Positions 1 to 10,454 of a DNA stretch of 64,000 nt are shown here, piece after piece. The position numbers and the translations under genes are program-made. Positions within the stretch are counted from its first letter, which is position 1; every line of letters begins with the position of its first letter. The stretch spans positions 496,001 to 560,000 of the forward strand of contig OZ241874.1 of the NCBI GenBank assembly GCA_965203305.1. The letters are read 5' to 3'. The notes beneath the pieces were generated by a model, which was given only the letters and a program-made list of their open reading frames with translations, made no database searches and was not told the origin of the DNA. Source of the stretch: Bin80 sp965203305 (GTDB taxonomy: Bacteria; Bacteroidota; Rhodothermia; Rhodothermales; Bin80).

Positions 1-56
1 GTAAGGAGGGTTTGCTGCGCCTTTTCCTGTCTAAAAAAAAAACAGAATAGTCAATC

Positions 57-1253
57 TCACGCTCGTGAAGGACGGAACGCACGCATTCGTTCTGTTTTCG
101 CTCTGTAGCCTGCTACGCTTTTTTCCAGCAGATTTTTTTCTGCTAGCCAGTTTATGTCACGGGTCAATGTTTTCGCGGTTTTTTCTGCATAGAGTCTGGC
201 CAAATCAGGACTCAGGTCGGGTATAGCCTGTTTGCGGACTGGTGTGGTCACGCGCCCCAGGGATAATGCCACTGTGCGTCGTCGGAGCATGGCTTTGGAA
301 GAATAGCCTTCTTTCTGAAATTCATTGTACACAAAGTGCTCCCAGGCCAGCTTCATCTGTATTTTCTCAATGAATCTGCTCTGCTCACGCAGTCCGTCAA
401 CGAATCCTTCCAGGGAGTAGAGAAGAAACCCGAGTGGATCCCCGTCACCAGAGTTGGCCCGGCTGGAGCGGTTCAGTTGCCGATAGTACTCGGATCGCGT
501 GAGGTTATAATGATCACTGAGAAGATGAGCACAGGGCGACGGTATCCCCGCTCTCAGAAGAATCATGAACTCAACTAGTCGGGCAGTTCGCCCGTTTCCG
601 TCCCCAAAGGCATGGATCCATGCGAGATACAGATGAGCAAAGATGGCTTTCAGAATCGCAGATGCCATCTGATTTTCCGGTCGGCCGGGGAGAACCATCC
701 AGTCTTCTCCTTCAAGCCATTCGCAGAGCCGATCAAGCAGGAAGGCACAGTCTTCTCTTGGGGCACCTCTGTACCCCAAAACTCCAACGGAAAATGTCGG
801 AATCTGCCCGGGAACCACCCCCTCTTCCATGTGCCCTTCAAGACCTGTGAGCAGTTGTTCATTCGCTCCGGCGATCCATTCAAAGTTCAGTACTGGGGGA
901 TTCCCCGCCATGATATCTTCAAGTATTTGGTTGAAGATTTCCAGAACATTGGCCACTTCCTGCTTCAGATATTCCCGGGATTGCGGAATATCCAGTCGTC
1001 CCTCCAGACAGGCTGCAATCTGCTCTTCACTGAGCGTATTTCCTTCAATTGCTGTGGTAGCCTGTGCCCCTTTGATCAGATAGATCTTGTACAGCTCACG
1101 GGCATGAGCAGGGGGCAAGACCGACTGAGCTATCTGGTTGCACCGGGCAACTGCTTCGCCGAGCAACCACCAGTGGCGTGAATCAGTGCGGTTCAGGCAA
1201 TGATCAAAGTTGATCCACCGATGGGTACGGAGGTATCTGCGGTTATCTGGCAT
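57..1253 (-). CDS. Fic family protein (AMPylase-type)
   Basis: This 398-residue protein carries the Fic core motif HAFGDGNGRTAR at residues 214-225, with the catalytic His and the phosphate-binding GNGR loop intact. Fic enzymes usually transfer AMP from ATP to a hydroxyl side chain of a target protein. An N-terminal inhibitory-helix motif of the form [S/T]xxxE[G/N] is visible at residues 66-71 (TTAIEG), which places it in the class with the autoinhibitory helix on the same chain. The last ~90 residues look like a winged-helix segment, as in many Fic/DOC proteins. It starts at ATG 1253. It stands alone, with no antitoxin gene beside it in the window. The target is unknown; identity as Fic is secure. 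Confidence 0.93.
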   Translation of the reverse strand: MPDNRRYLRTHRWINFDHCLNRTDSRHWWLLGEAVARCNQIAQSVLPPAHARELYKIYLIKGAQATTAIEGNTLSEEQIAACLEGRLDIPQSREYLKQEVANVLEIFNQILEDIMAGNPPVLNFEWIAGANEQLLTGLEGHMEEGVVPGQIPTFSVGVLGYRGAPREDCAFLLDRLCEWLEGEDWMVLPGRPENQMASAILKAIFAHLYLAWIHAFGDGNGRTARLVEFMILLRAGIPSPCAHLLSDHYNLTRSEYYRQLNRSSRANSGDGDPLGFLLYSLEGFVDGLREQSRFIEKIQMKLAWEHFVYNEFQKEGYSSKAMLRRRTVALSLGRVTTPVRKQAIPDLSPDLARLYAEKTAKTLTRDINWLAEKNLLEKSVAGYRAKTERMRAFRPSRA

Positions 1254-1384
1254 GAAGCTGAAGTATTTGAATGCTGTGATGCTAAATGACCAGTCAAATA
1301 GCCTTGAACAGCGGTGATCATCAAAAACTAACCGGCATAGAGTGCTTTTCCAACCTCATTTTGGATGATCTTGTTCGGGAAAGG

Positions 1385-1580
1385 CTCTTGCAAAAATATC
1401 CCTGTCCTTGATCTGATTTGCCTGCAAGCACTCCTGGATCAACATTTCTTCGTTGTTTTTGCGAGAGCTTCCAGTGATTCAGCCTGAGGTTCTTGCAAAA
1501 ACACCTCTATCCCTGCCTTGATGTGCCCGTAAGCACTCTCAGAGCGATATTTATCCGTTATCCAAGAATTTTGCAAGAGG
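1385..1580 (-). repeat. Intergenic repeat family, two tandem copies
   Basis: Read on the minus strand, both units run from CTTGCAAAA through a core like CGCTCTGAGAGTGCTTAC to TTTTTGCAAGA, about 85-95 bp each (1491-1580 and 1385-1468). Related copies occur at 7061-7140, 17433-17526 and 60848-60922. No gene is conserved in them. The TTGCAAAAA...TTTTTGCAAG ends are inverted relative to each other, so each unit could fold or be a small mobile repeat. Confidence 0.6.
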
Positions 1581-1602
1581 CTCAGCCTGTTTCCCCCGGC
1601 GC

Positions 1603-1639
1603 AGAGCACCCCGGATACGCTGCCGTACCGGGGTGCTCT
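1603..1639. terminator. Possible terminator hairpin
   Basis: A perfect 12-bp stem (1603-1614 pairing with 1628-1639, AGAGCACCCCGG / CCGGGGTGCTCT) encloses a 13-nt loop. It lies about 36 bp beyond the stop codon of the decayed surface-protein gene on the minus strand. No clear T-run follows on either strand, so termination is inferred from position and stem strength only. Confidence 0.45.
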
Positions 1640-1674
1640 CGGTTTCACCTTGAGCCGCTCTGGGCGGCTATTTC

Positions 1675-4600
1675 TTACTTCACGAGTGTCATGCGTCCGG
1701 TCTTCACATGCTGCTGTTCGGCTCCGGTCGCGATCAGCCGGTACAGGTAGGTTCCGCTTGCCAGGCTGGTGGCATGGAGTTCGATGCTCCGGTTCGCCCC
1801 TGCCCCCATCTCCTGCGCTGGCAATACCATCACCTCCCGTCCCAGCATGTCTACAATCTGGACCTGCACCTGCGCACGCTCCGGCAGGTCAAACTGGATC
1901 CGTGTGGACGGATTGAACGGGTTCGGATAGTTCCCGTGCAGGGCAAACTCTGCCGGAAGCTCTGCGCTCTCTTCCACTCCTGTCACTACCACCGTTGGAA
2001 TGACCATCCCGTTCTTGTCCACTCCCAGGATCGTCAGATCATTCCGCATCCCGGACAGGTTCAGCACCAGCGTCTGGTTCGCATACCCGTACAGATCCAT
2101 CTCATAGGCCTGTGTGACATCATCGTCCACGGACTTCACCCGGAAAATCTGCTGCGAGGGATTCAGCGAAGCGTATCGCCGCGTGACATCGTTCAGCATC
2201 AGGTTCCCTGCCAGCGTCGTTTTCACCGTCATCGGATCTATCGGATCCAGCACCTCTACCCGTGCTGCTCCCAGATCTGCCGCCCCGTGCACCAGCAGCA
2301 CATCCACCTGGTTTGCGACCTGCGATGTCATCCGGGTTTCCAGCACCTTCAGCATGGGGGTCAGCATGGGGGGTTCCAGACTTCCATGAGCAATCACCAC
2401 ATAGTTTTTGTTATTCGCCAGGGAAAGCGTCTGGGTGATCGCCTGCTCGGCCGGTGCGCCAGCAGGCTGGATTTTCAGGTCATGGCTTCCTGCTCCCACC
2501 GGGCGGTACGCCGTCGCTGTTCGGAACTGCATTCCGCTGCCAATCTGGATGTCTCCCAGATGCAGGTTGATCGGGGCCAATAGGGGCACATTATGGATGA
2601 ACTGCAGGTTCGCCCGTCCTCCGCTCAGATCGGCCTGGTCAATCGGATTCTCAATCCCGTTCGCCGCAATCCCGAAGATCGCACAGCTGCCCAGCCCAAT
2701 CCCCTCCTGCGTCAGGTGCAGCACTCCGTTGAGATACCCGTTCACCGCAAAGGAGCCTGCCTCCACCTGTGCCGGACGCCGTCCTGCCAGCTTCGGATTC
2801 TTCCACATGCAGTCCCACTGCACGATCCGCAATCCGCTGGCATCTGCCACATTCCGCAGTCCTGCCGCCGCGATCCGAAGATTCGTATTCGTGGGCAACG
2901 ACTCCGTCCCCAGATCCACCTTCCAGAACAGGTCCGCATGCACATCCAGTGTCAGACTGCCACCCGCTGTCGGAACCGTGAGGTTCTGCCATGCCGGCAT
3001 GGCTCCCTCTGGCACCATCATTGGAGACACAGTTGCCGCGGTGGTATCGGTCAGGTCGGAGGGCAGCTGCAGGATGAGCGGACGGTAGTGGGACATGTCT
3101 CCCTTCTCCATTCCCACCGGGAACAGATACCCCCCGCTCGCAAAGCCTGCTCCTGCATTCCCCTGTGCCAGGTGACGGGCTACCGCCCCGTTGACATACG
3201 ACTGCCGGGAACCACGCAGGATCGTCGCCTTGCACTCCTCGTCATTGTCTGCCCCGCACTTCTCTCCTTCCTGCGCCGAATTCCGCCCGCGGAGCTCCTG
3301 CTCCACCTGCACATTCCGTATAACCCACTGGTAGGTGGTGTCTCCCGGTATACTGCGGATCTTTCCTTGCCGAAGCGTCAGGGTCGCCTCCGCAAGCTGC
3401 CGCACCTGGCTTCCCAGCACGATCCCCTTGGGATTGTTCACCGTCACATTCCCCAGCTCCACCTTGGGATCAGAGGACAGACGCACCTCCTGCGGCTCGG
3501 TCCCCTTGAACTCCAGAGCGGCATTCAGCTGGTTCCTCCTCCCATAACGTCGAAAATCATAGGTATAGTCAAAGTGGAGATCACCATGCAAAATCAAATT
3601 CGATTTTCTTGTGGCGGAATACGGCGTATTCTCTCCCACCACCAAGTCTCCCATCACCGTCTTCGTGATCTGCTCCCCCATGCCGGTGCCCGGAAAATGT
3701 CTCCAGCTTTCAATTCCCGTGTCATTGGTTTGCACATAGTTGCCAGCAACAAGCACGCGGGGAGAAGTGCCAGTCCCACTGAAATCCAGTTTGCCGGTCC
3801 CGCTGATCCGCACATGATCTTTGAATTCCAGGGTTTCCAGTTTCGTGTTGATCCGCCCGGACCGCATGTGCACTTCCTTCATGATCACAAATCTGGTCCC
3901 GTAGAACTCTACGCGCCCTCCCTCCCTCACTCCCTCCTATACTGTCCAGCACGGTCGTTGTCCCCGTATCTGTGCCACTTGCTTTTATCCAGTTGAAAAG
4001 CAGTTTGCCATGCGCATTGTTGGCAAGCCGGTCATTTGGGGTCTTGCTGCCATCAAACAGAACTACCCCCAGCGTATTCGTGTGGGCCGTTGCCGACATC
4101 TTGGAGATGATGTGGGTGCGTTTGCTTCCTCCGGGCACATACAGGGTATCTGCAATCAGCTGCCCCTGGAGGACCATGTCCACTTGTGCTAGAGACTTAT
4201 CGTCATCAACCCGTCCATCCCGCTTGGCCGTATCTGCCGGTCCCAGCATCAGGGTGCCGGCTCCCAAATTGATTATCGCCTCTTTGGCAAGGGTGAGATG
4301 CGCCGTTTCGCTGGTATAGGCACCCTTGTTTACCCGCCCCAGCACCTGCAGGTCCCCGCCTCCGGTCATGAGCTTGCTCTTGCCATTCACGCTCACCTTC
4401 CCGTGCACCCTCACATCCTATCCTTCCGTATGCAGTTCGCCTGCTGCCACCTCCACGCTATACCTTCCTACCTCCGCGGCACTGGTGCGATGCAGCGTAG
4501 AGGTGCCCACCGTCAGCATCCCGTCCACCATCAGCTTCCCTTTGGTGATCATCAGTTTGCCCACAATCGAGCGGTCTCCGCTCGTCGTGATCTCCGCACT

Positions 4601-6968
4601 GGCATGATTCACGATCACATCCCGCGGATCAAACCATTCCAGTGCATCCGTCACCGTGCGCTTGCCCGGCGTGATATAGGTCAGGATGTAGCGATCATTG
4701 ATATTGGCCATTTTTGCCTTGTCCGTGGAGATGCTCCCCGGATCATTGGCATCTTTCTCCAGCATCCCGTTCTGGACGGTGATATGGTCCGTCACATGCA
4801 GCGTGGAATCGGTTGTGCTCTCGGCATCTGCCAGCGACAGCGTGCCACTGCACAGCCCCAGGTTCTTGGTCTTGACCACCTCATCCAGCCGGAGCTCCCC
4901 ATTGCCTATGTGGATGGCAAGGGCATCCAGCGTGTCGGCCAGGGCAGCCTTCTTGACCAGATCGGTGTTTCGGCTGCCATAGGTCAGCTTCCTGATCGTG
5001 GAGGCTTCGTCCAGCTCCCCGCTCAGTTATCCCTGAAGAATCAGCGACTCGGTCACCTTCACATCCCTGGTGGACATCAGTTCCGCACGGGGCCCCACAC
5101 GCAGGGTTTTCACCGTCAGGGGACCTCTCTCCACATCTGCATCCCCGTGCGTCACCAGCGCCCCCAGCGTCAGTCCCGAGCCCTGCCCGGAAATGGTCTG
5201 CTTGCCTGCAAGGACGATGTGATTTCCGAAGGTAAGTCTGGTATCCTTCCCCGTACACATCCCGTCCATATTGGAAGTACTCGCATATCCCATTCCGATA
5301 GTGTTTCCCTGGGCAGAGATCCCGCCTTCCACCCGCACATTGTGCACGGTTTTGGGCCGTTTCGCCACGCTTGCACCGGTCGTATCTGCATCCAGATGCA
5401 CCCGTCCCTTGTCTGCAAAGTCCGCCACATCTTTGATGGACAGCGTCCCCATGATCACGGACTCCCGGGTATTTGCACCACTCAATGGGGCCAGGAACAG
5501 GACCCGCGGAGCGCAGGCCGGAGCCGTGGGTTTGGTGTCCGCGGCAGCCCCGTCGGTGAAGCTGCTGTAGTTCACCTTCAAGTTCCCCGTAATCGTCACC
5601 GCATCTTCAAACTGCATCCCCGGAATGTGCATGCCCCGCTTCTTGTTGTCCTTGCCATCTGGACCTCGGGGAGCATAGGCACAACTGTACTTCCCTTTTC
5701 CTCCGATCTGGACCCCTCGGCGAACACTGCCGGCTCGCCGCTCCCCGAAGTCTGCCGCAAGTATGTCCGTCGGGTAGGTTCCATCATACAGGTTGACATT
5801 CCCCTGGATCGTCGCCTTCTTTTCAAAGACCATCCGGGCATCTCCCCACTGCTCAATATTGCCCTCCACAATCACATCACTGCGGAAGATGCCATCCGTG
5901 CTGATGCTGTCTTCCGTGACTCCAGACGGTTCCACAATGCTCCCGAACACCTGCAGATCATCCATCTGTTTCAGGTCCACACAGACATTGCCGAGGGCAA
6001 TCATGCGGAAAAGGACATTCTGGATCGTCCCCTTGCCGGCAATGCGGACGCAATCAGTATGATCCACCCCGTTGGACGGGTCATAGACACTGGTCGGGAT
6101 GCGGGGTTTAATGCTCGCCCGATTATTTTTGCCGAGGTAGGTGGTACTGATGCGGGCATCGCCCTTGCTATGCCCCTTAATCGTCCCGTCCACGGTAAGC
6201 AGTCCCTCAGGGGCCGTCGAGGTACTTCCCTTCCTGAAAAAGAATTCAAGCACTACTCCTTTTCCATTCCTGTTTTTCCTTCGCAGGGTCAGGGTTGCCC
6301 CTTCTTTCACGGTCAGTCCGCCTGCAATGAGAAGAGAGGCACCATTCCTGTCCCCTGCCCGAATGGTCATGTCCCGGGAGACCACGAGATAGCCAATTCT
6401 TGCGGCATTGTTTCCGCTCATGTGCAAGGTCAGTGTACCGGTAATCGTGATCCGATTCTGCTCTCCGTTGCCCGTGTAAAAAAAAATCATCAGCATCATT
6501 GAGTCCCCGGGCATCCACTGCGACATCTCCAAATTCCACTGAGGCCTTTGCGTTCAGCCAAACCTGCCCGCTGGAGGCAATCAGGAACGGTTGACTTTCT
6601 TCGCCCGAGGGACGGACAAACCGGATGGTGCCCTCCACCGCAGCATCACTCCCTTGCACATACGTGCCAAAACGGACTTTCTCGGTCAGTTTATTCGCCG
6701 ACCCGGGCGGAATCACCTCCACCGTGCCCCCTGTAAAGGGAACCAGAATCAGGAAGTTGGTATCATCCGCATTGGTCAACTTGTAGGCTTCCACTAACTG
6801 GCATGGGGCACTGCGGGTGCATGTCGTCCCGGACCCGCTTTCCGGGTCTATGTAGCGGGTGGTTGCCTGTGCAGAGGCATCAGAGGCGGTAAAGAGCAGA
6901 AGGAGAAGAGCGAATCCTGCCCCCCCCCCCCAATTTTTTGTGTGGGTTTCATAGGTTGATGTGTTCAT
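1675..6968 (-). pseudogene. Decayed giant surface protein with T9SS-type C-terminal domain
   Basis: Conceptual translation matches the intact 1714-residue protein at 35042-40186 along its length: a signal peptide, a long Gly/Val-rich beta-type passenger, DUF4397-like segments, and a C-terminal sorting domain (YPNPFNPST, then LGREV and SGTYLYRL) ending at 1675. The frame is broken four times. There is a frameshift near a run of nine A at 6478-6486, an in-frame TAA at 5027-5029, an in-frame TAG at 4418-4420, and a frameshift near 3935-3950 in a GGAGGGAGTGAGGGAGG stretch. A run of 12 G on the coding strand (6920-6931) lies just before the signal-peptide core. The two stops are not at homopolymers, so sequencing error alone is unlikely to explain the damage. 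The start chosen is ATG 6968. The undamaged product would have been about 1760 residues. Confidence 0.85.
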
Positions 6969-7322
6969 TAAATGAAAAGGTTTTGATGTATGATCCGACT
7001 GCAATTGGCGTGATCAACCCTCAGTATACACGCCAAACAGGGAATATGACTAATCTCCTGGCAAATTTTGGGATGTACAGAGGGATATCGCTCTGGGAAC
7101 ACTTCCAAGGAAATCGGATCAAATATCAAGATTTTTCCATAAAATTACCCATAAAATATCCAGTTTTACAAGGCACTGAACAGAACCAGAAAAATGTTTC
7201 ATAGAAGCGGAAATTCCCCCTCACCATCCCCCTCCACATGTGCTGGTACACCGCACTGGACTGTTATCTTTTTGCTGTAGGTTGTAGCTTAGTAAGTCAA
7301 TGCTCCGTGAAATTTCATCGTT
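6969..7322. other. Divergent intergenic region
   Basis: This gap separates the decayed surface gene (minus) from the cytochrome operon (plus), so it should contain both promoters, but no promoter could be assigned with confidence. A degenerate copy of the intergenic repeat occupies about 7061-7140. Nothing else is recognised. Confidence 0.5.
7061..7140 (+). repeat. Intergenic repeat copy (degenerate)
   Basis: The segment GGCAAATTTTGGGATGTACA...ATCGCTCTGGGAACACTTCC...ATTTTTCC aligns with the repeat copies at 1491-1580 (minus) and 17433-17526 (plus), sharing the core ATCGCTCTGGGA. It is the most diverged of the copies listed in the first half of the window. Confidence 0.5.
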
Positions 7323-10300
7323 TTGAACACTCGGTTTTTTTGGTTTCCCTTCTTTCTGCTCCTGTCCGCCTGCACGCAACCATTGACGGACACCTCCGGT
7401 TTGCCAGATCAGGTAGACTACAACTGGCATGTCAAACCCGTCCTGTCCGACCGCTGCTACAAGTGTCATGGACCGGATGATCAAGCACGGAAAGCAGGGT
7501 TGCGACTGGATATCAGGGACGGGGCCTACGGAACAAGCAGAGAAGATTCTGCGCAGCGAATCATCGTTCCGGGGGATGCCGGTGCAAGCCTGCTGGTAAA
7601 GCATATATCCAGCGATGACCCGAAACGTCGCATGCCACCGCCAGAAAGCAACCTGTCCCTGTCCGAACAGGAGATCGCACTTGTCCGACGCTGGATAGAT
7701 CAGGGAGCCGTCTGGAAACCGCACTGGGCCTTCATTCCCCCTGCAAAGGCACCTTTGCCCGAAGTACACAATGAGAGCTGGGTTCGGGGACCGATTGATG
7801 CCTTTGTACTGCAAAAAATTGAATCTGCGGGACTCTCTCCATCCAGTGAAGCAAGTCCCGCCAAGCTGCTTCGCCGGGTAACGTTTGATTTGACAGGCTT
7901 GCCTCCATCTCCGTCGGAACTGGATGCCTTCCTGAAAGACGGACGGACGGATGCATATGAGCGAGTGGTAGACGAACTCCTTGCTCGCCCGGCATTCGGG
8001 GAGCGCATGGCCTCCATGTGGCTGGATGTGGCCCGCTATGCAGATACGCATGGGTATCAGGATGACCGTCCGCGAACCATGTGGCCCTGGCGTGACTGGG
8101 TGGTGCGTGCCTTCAGCGAGAATCTTCCATATGATGCGTTTCTAACATGGCAAATCGCAGGCGACCTGCTCCCGGATGCGACATTCGCGCAACGACTGGC
8201 AACCGGATTTAATCGGAATCATGCCATCACGCAGGAAGGCGGCGTGGTTGCGGAAGAATATCTCACGGAATATGTTGCTGATCGTACGAATACGACCGCT
8301 ACAGCATTTCTGGGACTCACCATGGAATGTGCAAGGTGCCATGACCACAAGTATGATCCGATTCTGCAGGAAGAGTACTACAGCATGTTTGCCTTTTTTA
8401 ACGGGATTGACGAGCAGGCTCAGATCAGTTACTTTGATCTCGCCCCCGCGCCTTCCATCCCGCTGGAAGATCCAGAACTGGAAGCCTCCATTCTGCGGAC
8501 GGACAGGGACATTGATTCCCTGGAACAGGTCCTTGCATCCTGGCCCCAGGCTTCTTCCCCTCCAGGATGGGTGCCGAATCCCGTCACGACGCTGGAACAG
8601 GATCTTCTGGTTTTCCAGCCTCTGGATACCCTGCAAAATCTTGTCACTCCCGCGAACACAGGCGCAGATGGCAGAGCCAATACCGGACTCGAAAAAGTGC
8701 TTGATCCGCCGAAGATCATTGCTGGAAAACAGAATCAGGCACTGGCATTTGACGGACAGAATTTTCTTAATCTCGGGCCGGAAGCAGACTTTGAGTGGTA
8801 CCACAGATTTTCTCTGAGTGTGTGGGTTTTCGTACAAGATCAGGGAAAAGACACCGCACTGCTCTCCAAGCGCAATGGGGAACAGAAACGCAGTGGCTAT
8901 GATCTGGCAAGGACAAGGGCAGGAAAGCTCCGGCTCCGATTAATTCATGACGGAGAACATCAGATTTCTGTTGGGTCGACCCGATCCATCCCTGCAGGTA
9001 CCTGGGTGCATGTCGCAGCCACCTATGACGGAAGCGGACGGGGGGAAGGAGTGCATTTGTATGCCAGCGGGACCCGAAGCGGGGTTCGTGTGCTGGAAGA
9101 TACGCTTGAGCGAGAGAGTATCCTGAACGGGAATGACCTGCTGGCAGGGCACTGGACTCCCCGCAGGCGCGTGACAGACGAGATGGCGGGAATGACGGGA
9201 GGCGCGCTGGATGATCTGCGGGTATACGCCCGGGAGCTCATGGATATGGAAATCGCCCGTCTGGCGGGGATCTCATCCCGGCCAGACGCAGACACACATT
9301 ACCGGACACATCATGATTTTGCATTCCAGGAAGCCAGCAGAACGTTGGACAGCCTCCGCCGCAGTGTCAGGCGGATCCCAAGTGTCATGGTGATGGAAGA
9401 AATGCCGGTCCCGCGCACAACACATGTTCTGGATCGTGGTGCCTATGATGCACCGATGGATTCTGTCGGGCCCTCTACCCCGACAGCAATTCTTCCCTTT
9501 CCTGAGAATTTTCCACGCAATCGCCTGGGACTGGCCCAGTGGATGACCCATGAAGAAAATCCCCTGACGGCACGCGTTGCCGTCAACCGGTTCTGGCAGA
9601 TGTTCTTCGGGGAGGGACTGGTCCGCACCCCGGAGGACTTTGGGAACCAGGGTGCACTTCCTTCCCATCCGGAATTGCTTGATTATCTGGCAGTTTCCTT
9701 TATCGAATCGGGATATGATATCAAGGCACTGGTCAAGCACATCGTCCTGTCGTCCACATACCGTCAGAGCAGCCATCTCACACGGACTCTTCAGCAGCGG
9801 GATCCAGAGAATGTGCTGCTGGCCCGTGCTCCCCGGAAACGGCTCTCCGCCGAAATGATTCGGGACAATGCACTCGCCGTGAGCGGACTGCTCAATCCGG
9901 CACTTGGTGGCGAGCCTGTACGACCCTATCAACCTGCCGGACTCTGGAAAGCACTGGCAAATCAGATTGGGGAAAATCGCTACCGCCCCGGCCCGGATAT
10001 GCACCGGCGCAGTCTCTACACATACTGGAAGCGGACCATCCCTCCTCCGTCCATGCTGACCTTTGACGCTCCTGAGCGATCTGTTTGTACAGTAGAGCGG
10101 CAGACGACCGCTACCCCGCTCCAGTCCCTGGTACTCTTGAACGATCCGCAGTATGTGGAAGCCGCTCGTGCGCTGGCCTCCCGTGTCAGGTCTGTATCCT
10201 CCGAAGATCAGAAGCAGATTGCACTGGCGTTTCGCTGGCTCACATCCAGAATGCCGAAAGAAGCAGAGCTGGGCGGGCTGACAGCACTGTACCATGAACA

Positions 10301-10454
10301 GGTTGCCGAATTTGGACAGGACCCTGCCAGTGCACAGGAGTTGATCTCCGTCGGGGTGAGTCCACTCAGGAATTCTTCCGATATTGTGCAACTGGCTGCC
10401 ATGACGGTGGTAACCAGTACAGTCATGAACTTGGATGAAGCCCAGTTCCGATGA
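7323..10454 (+). CDS. PSD1-type cytochrome c lipoprotein (DUF1549/LamG/DUF1553)
   Basis: This 1043-residue protein starts with a lipoprotein signal peptide whose lipobox LSAC ends at Cys17, so it is probably membrane anchored outside the cytoplasm. A heme-binding CYKCHG lies at residues 45-50 (planctomycete cytochrome C domain). DUF1549 follows (about 135-345) with a second CARCH near residue 336. Then come a concanavalin/LamG-like insert (about 450-640) and the DUF1553 domain (about 720-1010). The start is TTG 7323, chosen because it gives the signal peptide; no good ribosome-binding site is seen. It is the first gene of a five-gene operon and overlaps the next by 4 bp (ATGA). The family's substrate is unknown; the LamG insert suggests carbohydrate binding. 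Family assignment is firm, function is not. Confidence 0.93.
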   Translation: MNTRFFWFPFFLLLSACTQPLTDTSGLPDQVDYNWHVKPVLSDRCYKCHGPDDQARKAGLRLDIRDGAYGTSREDSAQRIIVPGDAGASLLVKHISSDDPKRRMPPPESNLSLSEQEIALVRRWIDQGAVWKPHWAFIPPAKAPLPEVHNESWVRGPIDAFVLQKIESAGLSPSSEASPAKLLRRVTFDLTGLPPSPSELDAFLKDGRTDAYERVVDELLARPAFGERMASMWLDVARYADTHGYQDDRPRTMWPWRDWVVRAFSENLPYDAFLTWQIAGDLLPDATFAQRLATGFNRNHAITQEGGVVAEEYLTEYVADRTNTTATAFLGLTMECARCHDHKYDPILQEEYYSMFAFFNGIDEQAQISYFDLAPAPSIPLEDPELEASILRTDRDIDSLEQVLASWPQASSPPGWVPNPVTTLEQDLLVFQPLDTLQNLVTPANTGADGRANTGLEKVLDPPKIIAGKQNQALAFDGQNFLNLGPEADFEWYHRFSLSVWVFVQDQGKDTALLSKRNGEQKRSGYDLARTRAGKLRLRLIHDGEHQISVGSTRSIPAGTWVHVAATYDGSGRGEGVHLYASGTRSGVRVLEDTLERESILNGNDLLAGHWTPRRRVTDEMAGMTGGALDDLRVYARELMDMEIARLAGISSRPDADTHYRTHHDFAFQEASRTLDSLRRSVRRIPSVMVMEEMPVPRTTHVLDRGAYDAPMDSVGPSTPTAILPFPENFPRNRLGLAQWMTHEENPLTARVAVNRFWQMFFGEGLVRTPEDFGNQGALPSHPELLDYLAVSFIESGYDIKALVKHIVLSSTYRQSSHLTRTLQQRDPENVLLARAPRKRLSAEMIRDNALAVSGLLNPALGGEPVRPYQPAGLWKALANQIGENRYRPGPDMHRRSLYTYWKRTIPPPSMLTFDAPERSVCTVERQTTATPLQSLVLLNDPQYVEAARALASRVRSVSSEDQKQIALAFRWLTSRMPKEAELGGLTALYHEQVAEFGQDPASAQELISVGVSPLRNSSDIVQLAAMTVVTSTVMNLDEAQFR

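Larger units (their letters stand above)
1254..1674. other. Intergenic region with two repeat copies and a hairpin
   Basis: No credible gene is seen here. The stretch holds two adjacent copies of an intergenic repeat (about 1385-1468 and 1491-1580) and a strong hairpin at 1603-1639. Both are listed separately. The rest shows no recognisable feature. Confidence 0.6.

Noticed and set aside
57..1253. Fic protein as part of a toxin-antitoxin pair
   Set aside because: The inhibitory motif is on the same chain and no small antitoxin gene lies beside it within the window.
4298..6502. A 734-codon open frame on the plus strand opposite the decayed surface gene
   Set aside because: Its translation is His/Arg/Pro-rich without domains, while the minus strand aligns with an intact paralogue.
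1675..6968. Programmed frameshifting or stop readthrough of the giant gene
   Set aside because: Four separate lesions, two being plain stops without a slippery context, fit decay better than recoding; the intact paralogue needs none.
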